A DNA stretch of 64,000 bases from Fibrobacter sp. UBA4223 (GCA_002382975.1 DFTB01000017.1:1-64000), one strand, 5' to 3'. Numbered from the stretch's first letter, positions 28,668 to 36,551 are shown. Made by a program: numbers and translations. Notes: generated by a model from the sequence alone, not told the origin.

Positions 28668-28754
28668 CTAGATCCCGGCTCAAGGCCGGGATGACGTGTG
28701 TATGTCATGGCGGTTCCGGGTCAAGCCCGGAATGACGTCTGACCCGCCATCTAG
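28668..28754. repeat. MITE-like element with CTAGAT/ATCTAG ends and two hairpins
   Basis: An 87-base segment between the S49 peptidase and the CNNM-type gene begins CTAGAT and ends ATCTAG. Inside are ATCCCGGCT/GCCGGGAT and TTCCGGG/CCCGGAA hairpins; the latter is enclosed by ATGGCGG/CCGCCAT. Each is followed by ATGACGT. It resembles REP or miniature inverted-repeat elements and may also act as a terminator. Confidence 0.6.
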
Positions 28755-28789
28755 AATGATTCTTATTTTTGTGGGGTTGGAACTTTTTT

Positions 28790-29851
28790 ATGCTAGCTAT
28801 CGTTATTACAGTTCTTTGCTGTCTTTTCTTTTCGGCCTTCTGTTCGGTAACGGAAGCGTCGTTTTACAGCGTGCCCCCCAGCACGGTAGAATCCCTGCAG
28901 CGCCGCAAGAGTTTTACCGCCAAGTACCTGACTCACGTCAAAGAAAGCATTGACCGATACATTGCCTCGGTGCTGGTGGTGAACACCATCGCAAACACCA
29001 TCGGAGCTTCCCTGGCGACAGCCCTCGCCGTGCGCCGCCTGCCGGAATCGGGGCAGTTTGCGCTGCCCATCGCGCTTACCATCCTCATCTTGCTTTTTGG
29101 CGAAATCACTCCCAAGACTCTGGGCGTGAAACAGGCCAAGGTGATAGCCCCCATTGTAGCGGTACCGTTCTATTACATTACCAAGGTCTTGAGCTGTACG
29201 GGAATCATCTGGCTCTGCCTCACCCTCACCAAGCACTGGACTCACGAAGACGAAGAAAAGAAAGAGGTGAGTATCGAGGATATCAACAGCCTGGTAAGTC
29301 TCGGTCTCAGGGAAGAGGTGATTGACAACCATCAGGCGGCGGTCATCAAGAACATTCTGGCCCTGAAATCCGTGGTAGCCCGCAAGGTAATGACGCCCAG
29401 GCATGTGGTGTTCAGCCTCCCGGCCGACAAGACCATTGGGGAGACTCTGGACGAACGGGGCAACTGGCCCTTTTCCAGGATTCCGCTTTATGGTGAAAAG
29501 AAGGACGAATGGATTGGCATCGTGCTCCGCCGGGATGCCTACAACTATCTGGCCGAAGGTAAGCGCGATATCAAGCTCCGCAAACTGATGCGGCCCTTGC
29601 AGCTAATTCCCGACAGCGTGACTCTCGAGAAGTTGCTGCTCCGGTTCTTGAAACAGCGAGGCCACATGGTGGGCGTTGTGGACGAGTTCGGCGCCATCGC
29701 GGGAATTGTTTCCCTGGAAGACGTGCTGGAAGAAATCCTCGGCCGCGAGATTGTGGACGAGTATGACGAGTCCGTGAACCTGCAGGAGACCGCCCGCCGC
29801 CGGAGCAAGGCCCTGGCCTTTATGCGGAAAGCCGCCTCGGAAAGGAAGTAG
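28790..29851 (+). CDS. CNNM/CorC-type transporter (DUF21 plus CBS domains)
   Basis: 353 residues. Residues about 1-170 are a DUF21 membrane region with four hydrophobic helices, the CSVTEASFYSVP segment and LFGEITPKTLGVK. A CBS pair follows (about 190-320): VMTPRHVVFSLPADKTIG and GHMVGVVDEFGAIAGIVSLED, ending in EEILGREIVDEYD. This group (HlyC/CorC/CNNM) is linked to Mg2+ or other cation efflux. It lacks the CorC_HlyC C-terminal domain. The start was moved to the ATG at 28790, which precedes the first helix; upstream in-frame starts have no support. Confidence 0.88.
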   Translation: MLAIVITVLCCLFFSAFCSVTEASFYSVPPSTVESLQRRKSFTAKYLTHVKESIDRYIASVLVVNTIANTIGASLATALAVRRLPESGQFALPIALTILILLFGEITPKTLGVKQAKVIAPIVAVPFYYITKVLSCTGIIWLCLTLTKHWTHEDEEKKEVSIEDINSLVSLGLREEVIDNHQAAVIKNILALKSVVARKVMTPRHVVFSLPADKTIGETLDERGNWPFSRIPLYGEKKDEWIGIVLRRDAYNYLAEGKRDIKLRKLMRPLQLIPDSVTLEKLLLRFLKQRGHMVGVVDEFGAIAGIVSLEDVLEEILGREIVDEYDESVNLQETARRRSKALAFMRKAASERK

Positions 29852-30028
29852 GGGCTAGGATTTAGGGGCTAGGATCTAGGATTTAGGGGTTAGGTTCGAA
29901 GGCTCGAGGTGCGAGGTGTGAGGAATGTCATCCCCGACCCATTCGACAAGCTCAGGGCAGGCTTTGGTCGGGGATCTGCTAGATAACTCACAACTCATAA
30001 CTCATAACTCGTAACTCACAACTCAATC
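29852..30028. repeat. Intergenic repeat cluster: TTAGGGG-like repeats, REP hairpin, TAACTCA array
   Basis: Three repeat types sit side by side. Positions 29851-29893 hold degenerate units such as GGGGCTAGGATTTAGG. Positions 29930-29974 hold a hairpin with a perfect 10-base stem (ATCCCCGACC with GGTCGGGGAT), which may end transcription of the CNNM-type gene. Positions 29984-30025 hold about six copies of TAACTCA or TCACAAC variants. No gene is visible. Confidence 0.75.
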
Positions 30029-30148
30029 CCCTTCGTTTCGGTATAATAAGGGCCAAAACAATATATCAATTATTATGATTCATATAATTAATAGAGTCTA
30101 AAACCCCTATATATCAACATTTTTCGTGAAAAAAGGTGTTTTTGACCC

Positions 30149-30177
30149 TTGTGGGGTGGCACAAATCCTTCTATATT
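30149..30177 (+). promoter_or_regulatory. Probable rplM promoter
   Basis: TTGTGG (30149-30154), 17 bases, then TATATT (30172-30177), about 55 bases before the rplM ATG. The TATATT(T) box recurs before other genes in this window. An AT-rich stretch lies upstream, as is usual for ribosomal promoters. Inferred from sequence only. Confidence 0.55.
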
Positions 30178-30191
30178 TAGCTCGCATTTCT

Positions 30192-30209
30192 CGGGACGCC
30201 TTTGTCCCG
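30192..30209 (+). promoter_or_regulatory. Leader hairpin before rplM
   Basis: CGGGAC (30192-30197) pairs with GTCCCG (30204-30209) over a 6-base loop in the short 5' leader. The rplM ribosome site AGAGGA follows at 30222. L13 leaders in several bacteria bind ribosomal protein for feedback control; a similar role here is only a guess. Confidence 0.4.
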
Positions 30210-30233
30210 GAATCATCTAACTAGAGGATTTAC

Positions 30234-30662
30234 ATGAAGACCATTACGGTAAACCCCAAGTCCGTCACCCGCAAGTGGAAGCTTGTGGATGCAGCGGGCA
30301 AGCCTATGGGTCGCGTCGCAAGCGAAGTTGCCCGCCTCCTCATGGGTAAGCACAAGGCCATCTATTCCCCCAACGTCGATACCGGCGATTACGTGGTTGT
30401 CATCAACGCTGAAAAGGTTGCCGTTACCGGTAACAAGAACCTTCAGAAGCAGTACTTCCACCACACCGGTCACATCGCTGGCGAACGCTGGATCAACTTT
30501 GCCGACCTTTTGGCAAAGCACCCCACCGCTCCGCTGGAAGCTGCCATCTGGGGCATGCTCCCTCACAGCGCTCTGGGCCACAAGATGGTCAAGAAACTCA
30601 AAATCTATGCCGGCGCCGAACATCCGCACGCGGCACAAAACCCCGAAGTCGTTGACTTCTAA
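30234..30662 (+). CDS. rplM: 50S ribosomal protein L13
   Basis: 142 residues, the normal length. Conserved segments are RKWKLVDAAGKPMGRVASEVA, YVVVINAEKVAVTGNKN, the HTGHIAGERW region and WGMLPHSALGHKMVKKLKIYAGAEHPHAAQ in pieces. L13 is an early assembly protein of the large subunit. It is followed directly by rpsI, the near-universal order. AGAGGATTTAC precedes the ATG. Confidence 0.98.
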   Translation: MKTITVNPKSVTRKWKLVDAAGKPMGRVASEVARLLMGKHKAIYSPNVDTGDYVVVINAEKVAVTGNKNLQKQYFHHTGHIAGERWINFADLLAKHPTAPLEAAIWGMLPHSALGHKMVKKLKIYAGAEHPHAAQNPEVVDF

Positions 30663-30685
30663 TCTTTAGAACGGAGGATACCTCT

Positions 30686-31090
30686 ATCGCTACCGCAAAG
30701 AACAAGAAGATCTACCGTGGCACGGGCCGCCGCAAGAACGCCATCGCCGCTGTGATCCTGAAGCCGGGTTCCGGCAAGCGCACTATCAATGGTCGTGATT
30801 TCAAGGATTACTTCCATTCCGAAGTGCAGAACATGATTGCTAACCTTCCGTTCTCTATTCTCGGCAACGCCGAAGAATGGGACGTGGAAGTCACCGCCCG
30901 TGGTGGTGGCATTGCCGGCCAGATGGGCGCTGTCCGTCTGGGCATTGCCCGCGCCCTCGTGGCCAATGACGCCGAAGTCAAGCCCGCCCTCAAGAAGGAA
31001 GGACTCATGACTCGAGACTCCCGTGCTGTCGAACGTAAGAAATTCGGCCGCAAGAAGGCTCGTAAGCACTTCCAGTTCAGCAAGCGCTAA
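30686..31090 (+). CDS. rpsI: 30S ribosomal protein S9, apparent ATC start codon
   Basis: 134 residues if read from ATC at 30686. The conserved N-terminus (ATAKNKKIYRGTGRRKNAIA) begins immediately after this codon, and GGAGG (30673-30677) sits 8 bases before it, ideal spacing. From the in-frame TGA at 30653 to the first GTG at 30752 there is no ATG, GTG or TTG in this frame. The GTG would remove the conserved GRRKNA segment. The C-terminus ends in the universal KKARKHFQFSKR tail. The gene follows rplM. Either a rare non-AUG start, as known for infC, or a base change from ATG. Confidence 0.95.
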   Translation: MATAKNKKIYRGTGRRKNAIAAVILKPGSGKRTINGRDFKDYFHSEVQNMIANLPFSILGNAEEWDVEVTARGGGIAGQMGAVRLGIARALVANDAEVKPALKKEGLMTRDSRAVERKKFGRKKARKHFQFSKR

Positions 31091-31111
31091 TCTGCGAAAC
31101 TGCTATTCGAG

Positions 31112-31147
31112 AAAGGCTCCCGCATTTTTGCGGGGGCCTTTCCTTTT
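31112..31147 (+). terminator. Terminator after rpsI
   Basis: AAGGCTCCCGC (31113-31123) pairs with GCGGGGGCCTT (31130-31140) over a T-rich loop, followed by TTCCTTTTT. A typical intrinsic terminator for the rplM-rpsI operon. Confidence 0.85.
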
Positions 31148-31276
31148 TACCAACCGGATATTTTAAGGAGCTTTTGCCCTCCCTTGTCATTTAAGCACAC
31201 CGAAGGTGTGCCCGCGAAGATACTAGTATCGAGCGTCGGGAGGGTTTTAGGGAGGGCGAAGTCCTCCCTATTTGTT

Positions 31277-31996
31277 TTACGCGGCGAATGCCAGACGGCA
31301 TTCTTCGTAGAGGCCGGCTTCCCTCAGCAGGTGTTCCAGCTTCTTGCGGAGCTGGCCGGCGTTGGCGCGGGTGCAGCCCAGTTCGACGGCCACGTCGATG
31401 TCCTTGCAGTCGCCGTATTCCTGGCAGAATTCGTAGCTAGTGCGGAAGTAGGGGAGCAGTTTTGGGCTGTTCTTCTTCAGGAAACGCTCGATGCCCTCGA
31501 TAGTGTCCCTGTTTTCGATATCTTCTATCTCCTGGCAGGATGCGTGATCGGCCTCCTTCAGGATGGCGAGGTCACGGAGCATCTGCGGATCGTCACCGTA
31601 TTTTTCTTCGCTGGTGTTCCCGGAGAAATCGACGAGAACTTCCCTGTTGGTGCGCTTGGAGTTGTTGCGCTTCTCGGTCTTCTGCAGGAACTTGCTGCCG
31701 TTGGCCACGTAGGCCATGAAGGGCACATTTGTGCGTGGGTCGTAGTTCATTACGGCACGACGGAACATCATGAACGTGTTGGACTGGATTTGCTGTTGAC
31801 GTTCGGCATGACTCAGACCGTGGAGGTCCCAGTCGGCATCTTCCTTGGAGGAATTCTTGTTGTCGATGCCCATTACCTTCGGACCGTGGATGTCCCAGAG
31901 TGCCTGCACGGCGTTTTCGCGCATGCGCTTTGTCTTGGCGCCCTGGGCGATACGCACCAGGCTCAGGGTGGTCTGTTGGTTGGTGTTCTTCTGCAT
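31277..31996 (-). CDS. Sigma-70-like regulator, copy 1 of a duplicated module
   Basis: 239 residues. Residues about 65-110 resemble sigma-70 region 2 (FMMFRRAVMNYDPRTNVPFMAYVA, compare the usual AVEKFDPxxGxxFSTYA). A C-terminal helix-turn-helix near 195-225 (DIDVAVELGCTRANAGQLRKKL) resembles region 4. A paralogue at 36552 shares both parts and the MQ-N start. AGGAG precedes the ATG. The leader is long and holds a duplicated TGACA-N5-TGTCA palindrome overlapping a possible promoter. It is divergent from an M50B-like protease gene. The function as a sigma factor is inferred; no close family was recognised. Confidence 0.65.
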   Translation of the reverse strand: MQKNTNQQTTLSLVRIAQGAKTKRMRENAVQALWDIHGPKVMGIDNKNSSKEDADWDLHGLSHAERQQQIQSNTFMMFRRAVMNYDPRTNVPFMAYVANGSKFLQKTEKRNNSKRTNREVLVDFSGNTSEEKYGDDPQMLRDLAILKEADHASCQEIEDIENRDTIEGIERFLKKNSPKLLPYFRTSYEFCQEYGDCKDIDVAVELGCTRANAGQLRKKLEHLLREAGLYEECRLAFAA

Positions 31997-32111
31997 AGGC
32001 AGCTCCTGGTTTGAGGTTTTGCCGGAGGTCGGCGGTGGCGAATGCCCCTTAAGAGTTTCAAAAGGGGGTGCCGATTATCTGGAAATAAAAGATGAAAAAG
32101 TGATCGAAAAA

Positions 32112-32199
32112 CGAGAATCGAAAACGAAAAAGCGGGGGCGCGACCTCAAAAAGAGTGTCTATAAATATAGCTTCAATGGGCTGACAAAAAGTGTCAATT
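32112..32199 (-). repeat. First copy of 88-base upstream repeat of the copy 1 regulator
   Basis: This segment is repeated at 32294-32382, offset by 182 bases, with only a few changes. Each copy carries the G-rich AGCGGGGGCGCGACC, TCTATAAATATAG (TATATTTATAGA on the minus strand) and the palindrome TGACAAAAAGTGTCA. Together they look like two tandem promoter/operator units for the regulator gene. Confidence 0.8.
32182..32196. promoter_or_regulatory. Palindromic operator-like site TGACA-N5-TGTCA (1a)
   Basis: TGACA, AAAAG, TGTCA. On the minus strand it overlaps a TTGACA that could serve as a -35 box, about 22 bases before TATATT. The same palindrome occurs at 32365 and at 37467, before the paralogous regulator. 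Confidence 0.6.
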
Positions 32200-32293
32200 T
32201 GAGAATGACTGGGAAAAAATTTTCAAAAAAGCGGGGCGCGAATATAGAAATTTCATTTTAGTTTGTCAATGTTTTTTGTGAGAAAACAAGAAT

Positions 32294-32382
32294 CGAGAAT
32301 CGAAAACGAAAAAAGCGGGGGCGCGACCTCAAAAAGAGCGTCTATAAATATAGCTTCAGTGTGCTGACAAAAAGTGTCAATT
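32294..32382 (-). repeat. Second copy of the upstream repeat of the copy 1 regulator
   Basis: A near-identical copy of 32112-32199 including the AT-rich box (32341-32353) and the TGACA-N5-TGTCA palindrome (32365-32379). The remaining 872-base gap to the divergent protease gene holds no convincing gene; about 32700-32868 is related to the region before the second protease gene. Confidence 0.8.
32365..32379. promoter_or_regulatory. Palindromic operator-like site TGACA-N5-TGTCA (1b)
   Basis: An identical palindrome in the second upstream repeat, again with TTGACAC on the minus strand and the TATATTTATAGA box downstream toward the regulator gene. Confidence 0.6.
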
Positions 32383-32810
32383 CTGGGACAAGGGAGAAAA
32401 AGTTGAAAAAAAAGAATGTAAAATAAAGTTTGCAAAGGGCGTCGCGACAGTCCATGTTGTATCACTGGGTTCCCCTTTTGCTGGAATTGACCTTTGCTCA
32501 AAACAGTTATGCAAAACCCCCGGGCCTCCCGGACATCCCATCCGTAGCCCGATAGATACACATTGTTTTTCGGTGAGCCCCGGGGCCATCAGAACGATGT
32601 TTCCCCGTGTCCCCCCGAACGTGGTACTTGCCCGGCCCTGCGGTATTTGCCCTATGCCCGCGGGCGGTAGCCGTCAAGGAGTCCGTTTTTAAAATTGCCG
32701 TTTTTTGCTAAATTTCGCCATGTATATACTCGTGAAATGCAGTCCCGACGCGTTCCAGTCAGTCCCGAGAACCAAAAACAGGATGCTGGAAAAATTTTTT
32801 TTGTGTCACC

Positions 32811-32839
32811 TTGACAGTCGGTTTCGGCTACGCGATAAG
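32811..32839 (+). promoter_or_regulatory. Promoter of M50B-like gene, copy 1
   Basis: TTGACA (32811-32816), 17 bases, GATAAG (32834-32839), about 30 bases before the ATG. The same arrangement is conserved before the second copy. A run of eight T (32795-32802) lies just upstream of the -35 box, where copy 2 has a run of ten G. Confidence 0.65.
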
Positions 32840-32868
32840 GAGGTGTTCACCTTTTCCAGGAGGCACTC

Positions 32869-33480
32869 ATGCTCACTCTCCCATCGATGACACAGATTAT
32901 AGAATGGTTCGGCTGGGGCAACGAGGTAGGTGCCCTGGCAGCCATCAGCGCGATCCTCACCTTGCTGGTGCTGCTCGCCCCGGTGGTGTTCGGGCTGATC
33001 CTGTATGGCTTGGAAAGGGTGCAAGTGGAACTCATCGGCACGGTAAACCGGGATTTTGCCTATTTTTTTGTGAATTTCGTAACTTTTCCGGGGACTTTCG
33101 TGCACGAGATGGCTCACCTGTGCTTCGGCGTGATTACGGGGGCCGAGGTCAACGAAATCTGCATGTTTGAGGACGACCGCGGTAGAATTGGGCATATCAG
33201 TTACCGCACCAGAGGCCCCTGGTTCATGGAGGCGGTGCAGCATACCCTCACGGCGGTGGCCCCCACGGTGGTGGGATTTGGTCTCGGGTATTACCTGCTG
33301 CAGGTGATTTTTGACGGTCCCCATAGCATGTGGGCCTATCTCGGACTCTGGTACCTGGTGATTTCGCTCATTGATCATTCTACTATGAGCGACGCCGATC
33401 TGGAACACTATTTCCAGGGCGTGTGGATTTTCATTGTTCCCGTGTTCCTTGCGTTTTTCGTCTTTGGACTTTTGGCTTAA
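32869..33480 (+). CDS. M50B-like membrane metalloprotease, copy 1
   Basis: 203 residues with four to five hydrophobic helices (about 20-50, 60-75, 125-150, 155-170, 180-203). A zinc motif HEMAH at 79-83 follows the helix FVNFVTFPGTFV, and GVITGAEVNEICMFED follows it, the pattern of M50B-like (site-2-protease-related) membrane proteins. A paralogue at 37785 is nearly identical over the N-terminal 80 residues. AGGAGG precedes the ATG. The next gene starts 19 bases on. Site-2-type proteases often release transcription regulators from the membrane; a link with the divergent sigma-like gene is inferred. Confidence 0.78.
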   Translation: MLTLPSMTQIIEWFGWGNEVGALAAISAILTLLVLLAPVVFGLILYGLERVQVELIGTVNRDFAYFFVNFVTFPGTFVHEMAHLCFGVITGAEVNEICMFEDDRGRIGHISYRTRGPWFMEAVQHTLTAVAPTVVGFGLGYYLLQVIFDGPHSMWAYLGLWYLVISLIDHSTMSDADLEHYFQGVWIFIVPVFLAFFVFGLLA

Positions 33481-33499
33481 TAGAGGGAGGAGGAGACCA

Positions 33500-33832
33500 A
33501 TGAGAGGACCCAACGACAATATGGACCGTCTTTACGAAAGATGCATGGCGGAGCCGGGGGAGATGCACAAGGCTTTCGAGAATTTCAATGAGTGTACAGA
33601 AAAGACCTACCAGGCCTTCAAGGAGATCATGGAGGAGCATCCGAATATGGGCAAGGCTGCCATGGTCATCATGGCGGGAAACCAGGCTTCTCACCTCATC
33701 GCGATAGCTCGTAACAAGGACAAGAGCTACGCTGAAGTTCTCAGCGAAATTATCGTGATGATCAGCCCACTGTTCCAGATGATGTACGACCGGCTGGTGG
33801 CAGAAACCATAGAGAAAATGGAGGGAGTATGA
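33500..33832 (+). CDS. Small helical protein of the duplicated module, copy 1
   Basis: 110 residues, no signal or membrane segment, mostly helical, rich in Met (TYQAFKEIMEEHP, AAMVIMAGNQASH, MISPLFQMMYDRLV). The paralogue at 38416 keeps these three segments. GGAGGAGG precedes the ATG, which was chosen over upstream in-frame starts that lie inside the protease gene. It is co-transcribed with the M50B-like gene in both copies, so it is probably its partner, substrate or regulator. No family recognised. Confidence 0.8.
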   Translation: MRGPNDNMDRLYERCMAEPGEMHKAFENFNECTEKTYQAFKEIMEEHPNMGKAAMVIMAGNQASHLIAIARNKDKSYAEVLSEIIVMISPLFQMMYDRLVAETIEKMEGV

Positions 33833-33885
33833 AATACCGGGAACGGATTTTGAGTCTGGGGTGATTGAAAAACGTCGTTGAATAT

Positions 33886-33917
33886 AAAGGGTTCCCTGCC
33901 TAGCGGGGAACCCTTTT
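33886..33917. terminator. Bidirectional terminator
   Basis: AAAGGGTTCCC (33886-33896) and GGGAACCCTTT (33906-33916) form a perfect 11-base stem with A-rich and T-rich flanks. It lies between two convergent genes and can end both transcripts. Confidence 0.88.
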
Positions 33918-33938
33918 GTATAAAGCGAGTTGAACGCG

Positions 33939-34901
33939 CTATTTGCTCTGTACGTCGAACTTTGCCTGGACTGCAAGAGCTTCGCTTTCGGAAAGCTTGA
34001 AGATACGGGTGACCTTCTCGATGGAATCGCCCTCTGCAAGCGAGGCTCTGGCCATCTCAAGGCGTTCTTCGTTTGCCTTCTTGCGTTCTTCTGCGGCGCC
34101 TTCGGTCTTCCCTTCGGAAAAACCGATTTCGTGTTCAGCCTTCAAGTCCGTCATGTTTTTCGCCTCGCAGTTGAAAAGTTCCTCTACAAAGTTAATCAAT
34201 TTAACGGAATCAAGCAAGTGCCGGAACGTCTCGTTCTGCATCATCTTTTCGGGAACGGGTTCCTCCTTGACAATCACCTTGATGGCGCGGAGCCACTGCG
34301 CCGCCTCGGAGTTGTCGCTTGCGGTGATGCCCGCCTTTTCGAGCTCGAAAAACTTGTCGATTTCCACGAAAATCTTCTGGATCTTGGGGAAGAACTTCCT
34401 CCCGTTGCACATCTCGTCAACGTGATGGATGTACTTCTGCGGTTCCTCGGGGAAAAGCTCGAAATCCAGGAGCCCGAGGAAGTAGATGCGCGGCAGCTCG
34501 TACTTCTCGCTGGTGTGCACCTGGTTCTCGATGACGCGGGAGATGTAGTATTCCACGCGGTCGCGGAAGAAGTCGTCGCCCTGCTGCTGGACTTCCACCA
34601 GCACCTTTTCGCCGGCGTTCGTGGTGCCGATGATGTCCAGAATGCAGTCCTTCTTGTTGAAAACGCCGGGGAATTCCTGCATTTCGAGGGTAATTTCCTT
34701 GATGGCGTCGTCGCCCTGCAGGCCCAGCATCGCATTCACGAGCGAGATGAGAAGCAAGTGGTCCTTTTCCTCGGCGAAGACAATCTTGAAGATGCCATCG
34801 CTAAGGATGTAGGCGTACTTGTAAAGTTCCTGGTACTTGAGGAGGTTGCTCTTGTCAATTTCCATCGCCTTGAGCAAGGAGTAATGTTGCGTGCGGTTCA
34901 T
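33939..34901 (-). CDS. PD-(D/E)XK nuclease family transposase (Rpn/PDDEXK_2 type)
   Basis: 320 residues. Matches the Rpn-like recombination-promoting nuclease family: LSDGIFKIVFAEEKDHLLLISLVNAML at the start (in two pieces), then the nuclease core DCILDIIGTTNAGEKVLVEVQQQ region with Asp, Glu and Gln of D-xn-EXQ near residues 85-105, and the FFRDRVEYYISR segment. The C-terminal third is charged and helical, with GFSEGKTEGAAEERKK and a short HTH-like end. Such genes are often present in many copies and linked to horizontal transfer. It separates the two copies of the duplicated module. Confidence 0.88.
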   Translation of the reverse strand: MNRTQHYSLLKAMEIDKSNLLKYQELYKYAYILSDGIFKIVFAEEKDHLLLISLVNAMLGLQGDDAIKEITLEMQEFPGVFNKKDCILDIIGTTNAGEKVLVEVQQQGDDFFRDRVEYYISRVIENQVHTSEKYELPRIYFLGLLDFELFPEEPQKYIHHVDEMCNGRKFFPKIQKIFVEIDKFFELEKAGITASDNSEAAQWLRAIKVIVKEEPVPEKMMQNETFRHLLDSVKLINFVEELFNCEAKNMTDLKAEHEIGFSEGKTEGAAEERKKANEERLEMARASLAEGDSIEKVTRIFKLSESEALAVQAKFDVQSK

Positions 34902-35475
34902 GTTATGTTGTCATTCCCGCGTAGGCGGGCGGACAGCACTTAGCACTTTTATACGATACTTGGCAGCTTGTTGCCATAGTAGAGTTATCCTCTTTGGGGA
35001 AGTGCTTAGTGCGCGTGGCCACCATGGTGGGAATCTCCTGTTTGAAGTTGCGGTTTTGGCTTGCAAACGGGAAATGCTGGGACGTAGAACACCTGCGGCA
35101 CCAGACGGTTGCCGCTCGCAAACCAGATGAATGACTGATTTTTACGTCCACCTTTACGGCAGACGGTGCTCTACGTTGATAGCCACAGGGCCGGTTCCCT
35201 GCAGGGCAACTGTCGCAATTTGCGGATTGTCAGGTCCGCAAAGGGCAACGACCTCAAGCAGATAGTGAAACTTCCTCCCCGGATCGTGTCAAGTCGAGTG
35301 TCGCGGTATTAAGCTTGCTTAATGCCATGACCGAGACGCAGACAGAGACGCCAAAGGCGTCCATCGAATACGCTGTCAGAAGGATTGTCTGAATCTACTG
35401 AAATGAATATACAAACTTTTGCGGGGAATGGCTACTAGCTACGCCTCATCTCTCTTTTAAGTTTTCCTTGACGCT
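34902..35475. other. 574-base intergenic region without a convincing gene
   Basis: Holds GCACTTAGCACTT (34936-34948) and its near-complement AAGTGCTTAGTGC (35000-35012), a potential 13-base stem over 51 bases, and a short GTCATTCCCGCG-type REP fragment at 34911. Short open frames exist but have no start signals or recognisable domains. It may contain decayed mobile DNA or an RNA; I cannot assign it. Confidence 0.5.
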
Positions 35476-35802
35476 TCAGAACCCCTTCTTGTCACTGCCG
35501 ATGCGTACAATGAGCCCATTTGTTTTGAGCGTGCTGATGGCTCGTTTAACCGTTTTATCACTGACGCCAATTTTTTCGGCGATTTCTTTGGCGGTAATGT
35601 TGTTTTTCTTTATAATGAAATCAAGAACCTGTCGCTCCTTGTCAGATAAATTTATTTCAGGGACATTTACAGGGACATTATTCTTGTTTACAGGGACATT
35701 TACAGGGTCAATGACCGTGTTTATGGTATCATTTATAGTATCATTTGTGGTATCATTTGTAGTATCATCCAGCGTGTTTATGGTATTGATCGGTACTTTT
35801 GT
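35476..35802 (-). pseudogene. Remnant of a RecG-like/AlbA-type ATP-binding regulator, C-terminal wHTH only
   Basis: Read on the minus strand after an in-frame stop at 35803, about 108 codons are open without a good start. The sequence has a low-complexity stretch of repeated NDT and NVPVN units, then a winged helix: KERQVLDFIIKKN, ITAKEIAEKIGVSDKTVKRAI and GLIVRIGSDKKGF before the stop. This is the usual tail of AlbA_2/HATPase_c_4 'RecG-like' transcription regulators, whose N-terminal 350 residues are missing. A gene fragment left by deletion. Confidence 0.7.
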
Positions 35803-35833
35803 TCAAAATATATTCTTTCGCCTATAAATGCAA

Positions 35834-36487
35834 CTAATATTCCTCCTCCTCGTCCACCATTTCGAACATGTCCAGCTCGGTCTGGGTGGCTACGATTTCT
35901 TCTTCGGTGGCATGGTTCAGGTGTATGGTAACCTCCACGAGTATGCAGCCGCAGTCGAGCCTGTTGAGGAACCGGGTGAACCGTTCACGCTGCTGCTCGC
36001 TAAGGTGGTTGACGTAGATGCGGATGTCATTGTCAACGCTGGTATCGTACTTTGCTAGCGGGAACAGCTCCGGCGGGAACAGCTGAACGCTCTGCACCCG
36101 CAGCGTGTCTTCTAGCTGCTGCTTGAACTGGCCTTGAATTTCGGTGAGCTGCTTAATGTCCAGCCGGCTTTGGGTGAAGGGGTAGTTCCGTATTTTGCTG
36201 TCGAAATATTCCTTGATTCGGGGAAGTTCGTCAGCATCGAGCCGCTTGTGGATATGATATGTATAGAGCATGGTGTTGTCCTGGAAGCCGATGGACACGT
36301 CTTGCACCCTGGTGTCGTAGATGTCGGCAAGGAACCGCCCTTGTTCGTCGCGGAACTTGAAAAGGGTGCTCTGACCGTTGACACGGACAGAATAGTAGAT
36401 AACAAACAGCGAATTGATACCCATCAGGTAGTCGATGACGCTCTGGTCGATCCAGGTTTTGGGCTTTTTCTTGAAAAATGGGAACAT
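35834..36487 (-). CDS. Hypothetical protein next to the copy 2 regulator
   Basis: 217 residues, no signal peptide or membrane helix, starting MFPFFKKKPKTWIDQ. It appears alpha/beta with a very acidic C-terminus (MFEMVDEEEEY). No family was recognised. GGAGG lies shortly before the ATG. It is 64 bases downstream of the sigma-like gene on the same strand and probably in one transcript with it; the first module has no equivalent. Function unknown. Confidence 0.75.
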   Translation of the reverse strand: MFPFFKKKPKTWIDQSVIDYLMGINSLFVIYYSVRVNGQSTLFKFRDEQGRFLADIYDTRVQDVSIGFQDNTMLYTYHIHKRLDADELPRIKEYFDSKIRNYPFTQSRLDIKQLTEIQGQFKQQLEDTLRVQSVQLFPPELFPLAKYDTSVDNDIRIYVNHLSEQQRERFTRFLNRLDCGCILVEVTIHLNHATEEEIVATQTELDMFEMVDEEEEY

Positions 36488-36551
36488 TGGGGCCTCCTTC
36501 TTGCCCTATATCGGATAGCGAAATGCCGATGTCAAGCTTTGGCGAAAAAAT

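Noticed and set aside
31184..32014. 276-residue plus-strand frame opposite the copy 1 sigma-like gene
   Set aside because: The minus-strand product has a ribosome site and a paralogue at 36552; the plus-strand frame has neither.
34903..35151. 82-residue minus-strand frame
   Set aside because: Ends in a REP-derived PPAYAGMTT tail, which is typical of false frames through repeats; no domain or ribosome site.
35100..35300. AGATGAATGACTG at about 35125 resembles the 3' conserved part of RNase P RNA
   Set aside because: The universally conserved ACAGAACCCGGCTTA and the 5' GAGGAAAGTCC partner are missing at the expected places, so the match is short and probably accidental.
35468..35827. 119-residue plus-strand frame with Phe/Val/Thr repeats
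   Set aside because: It is the complement of the regulator remnant with a winged-helix tail on the minus strand, which has recognisable protein motifs.
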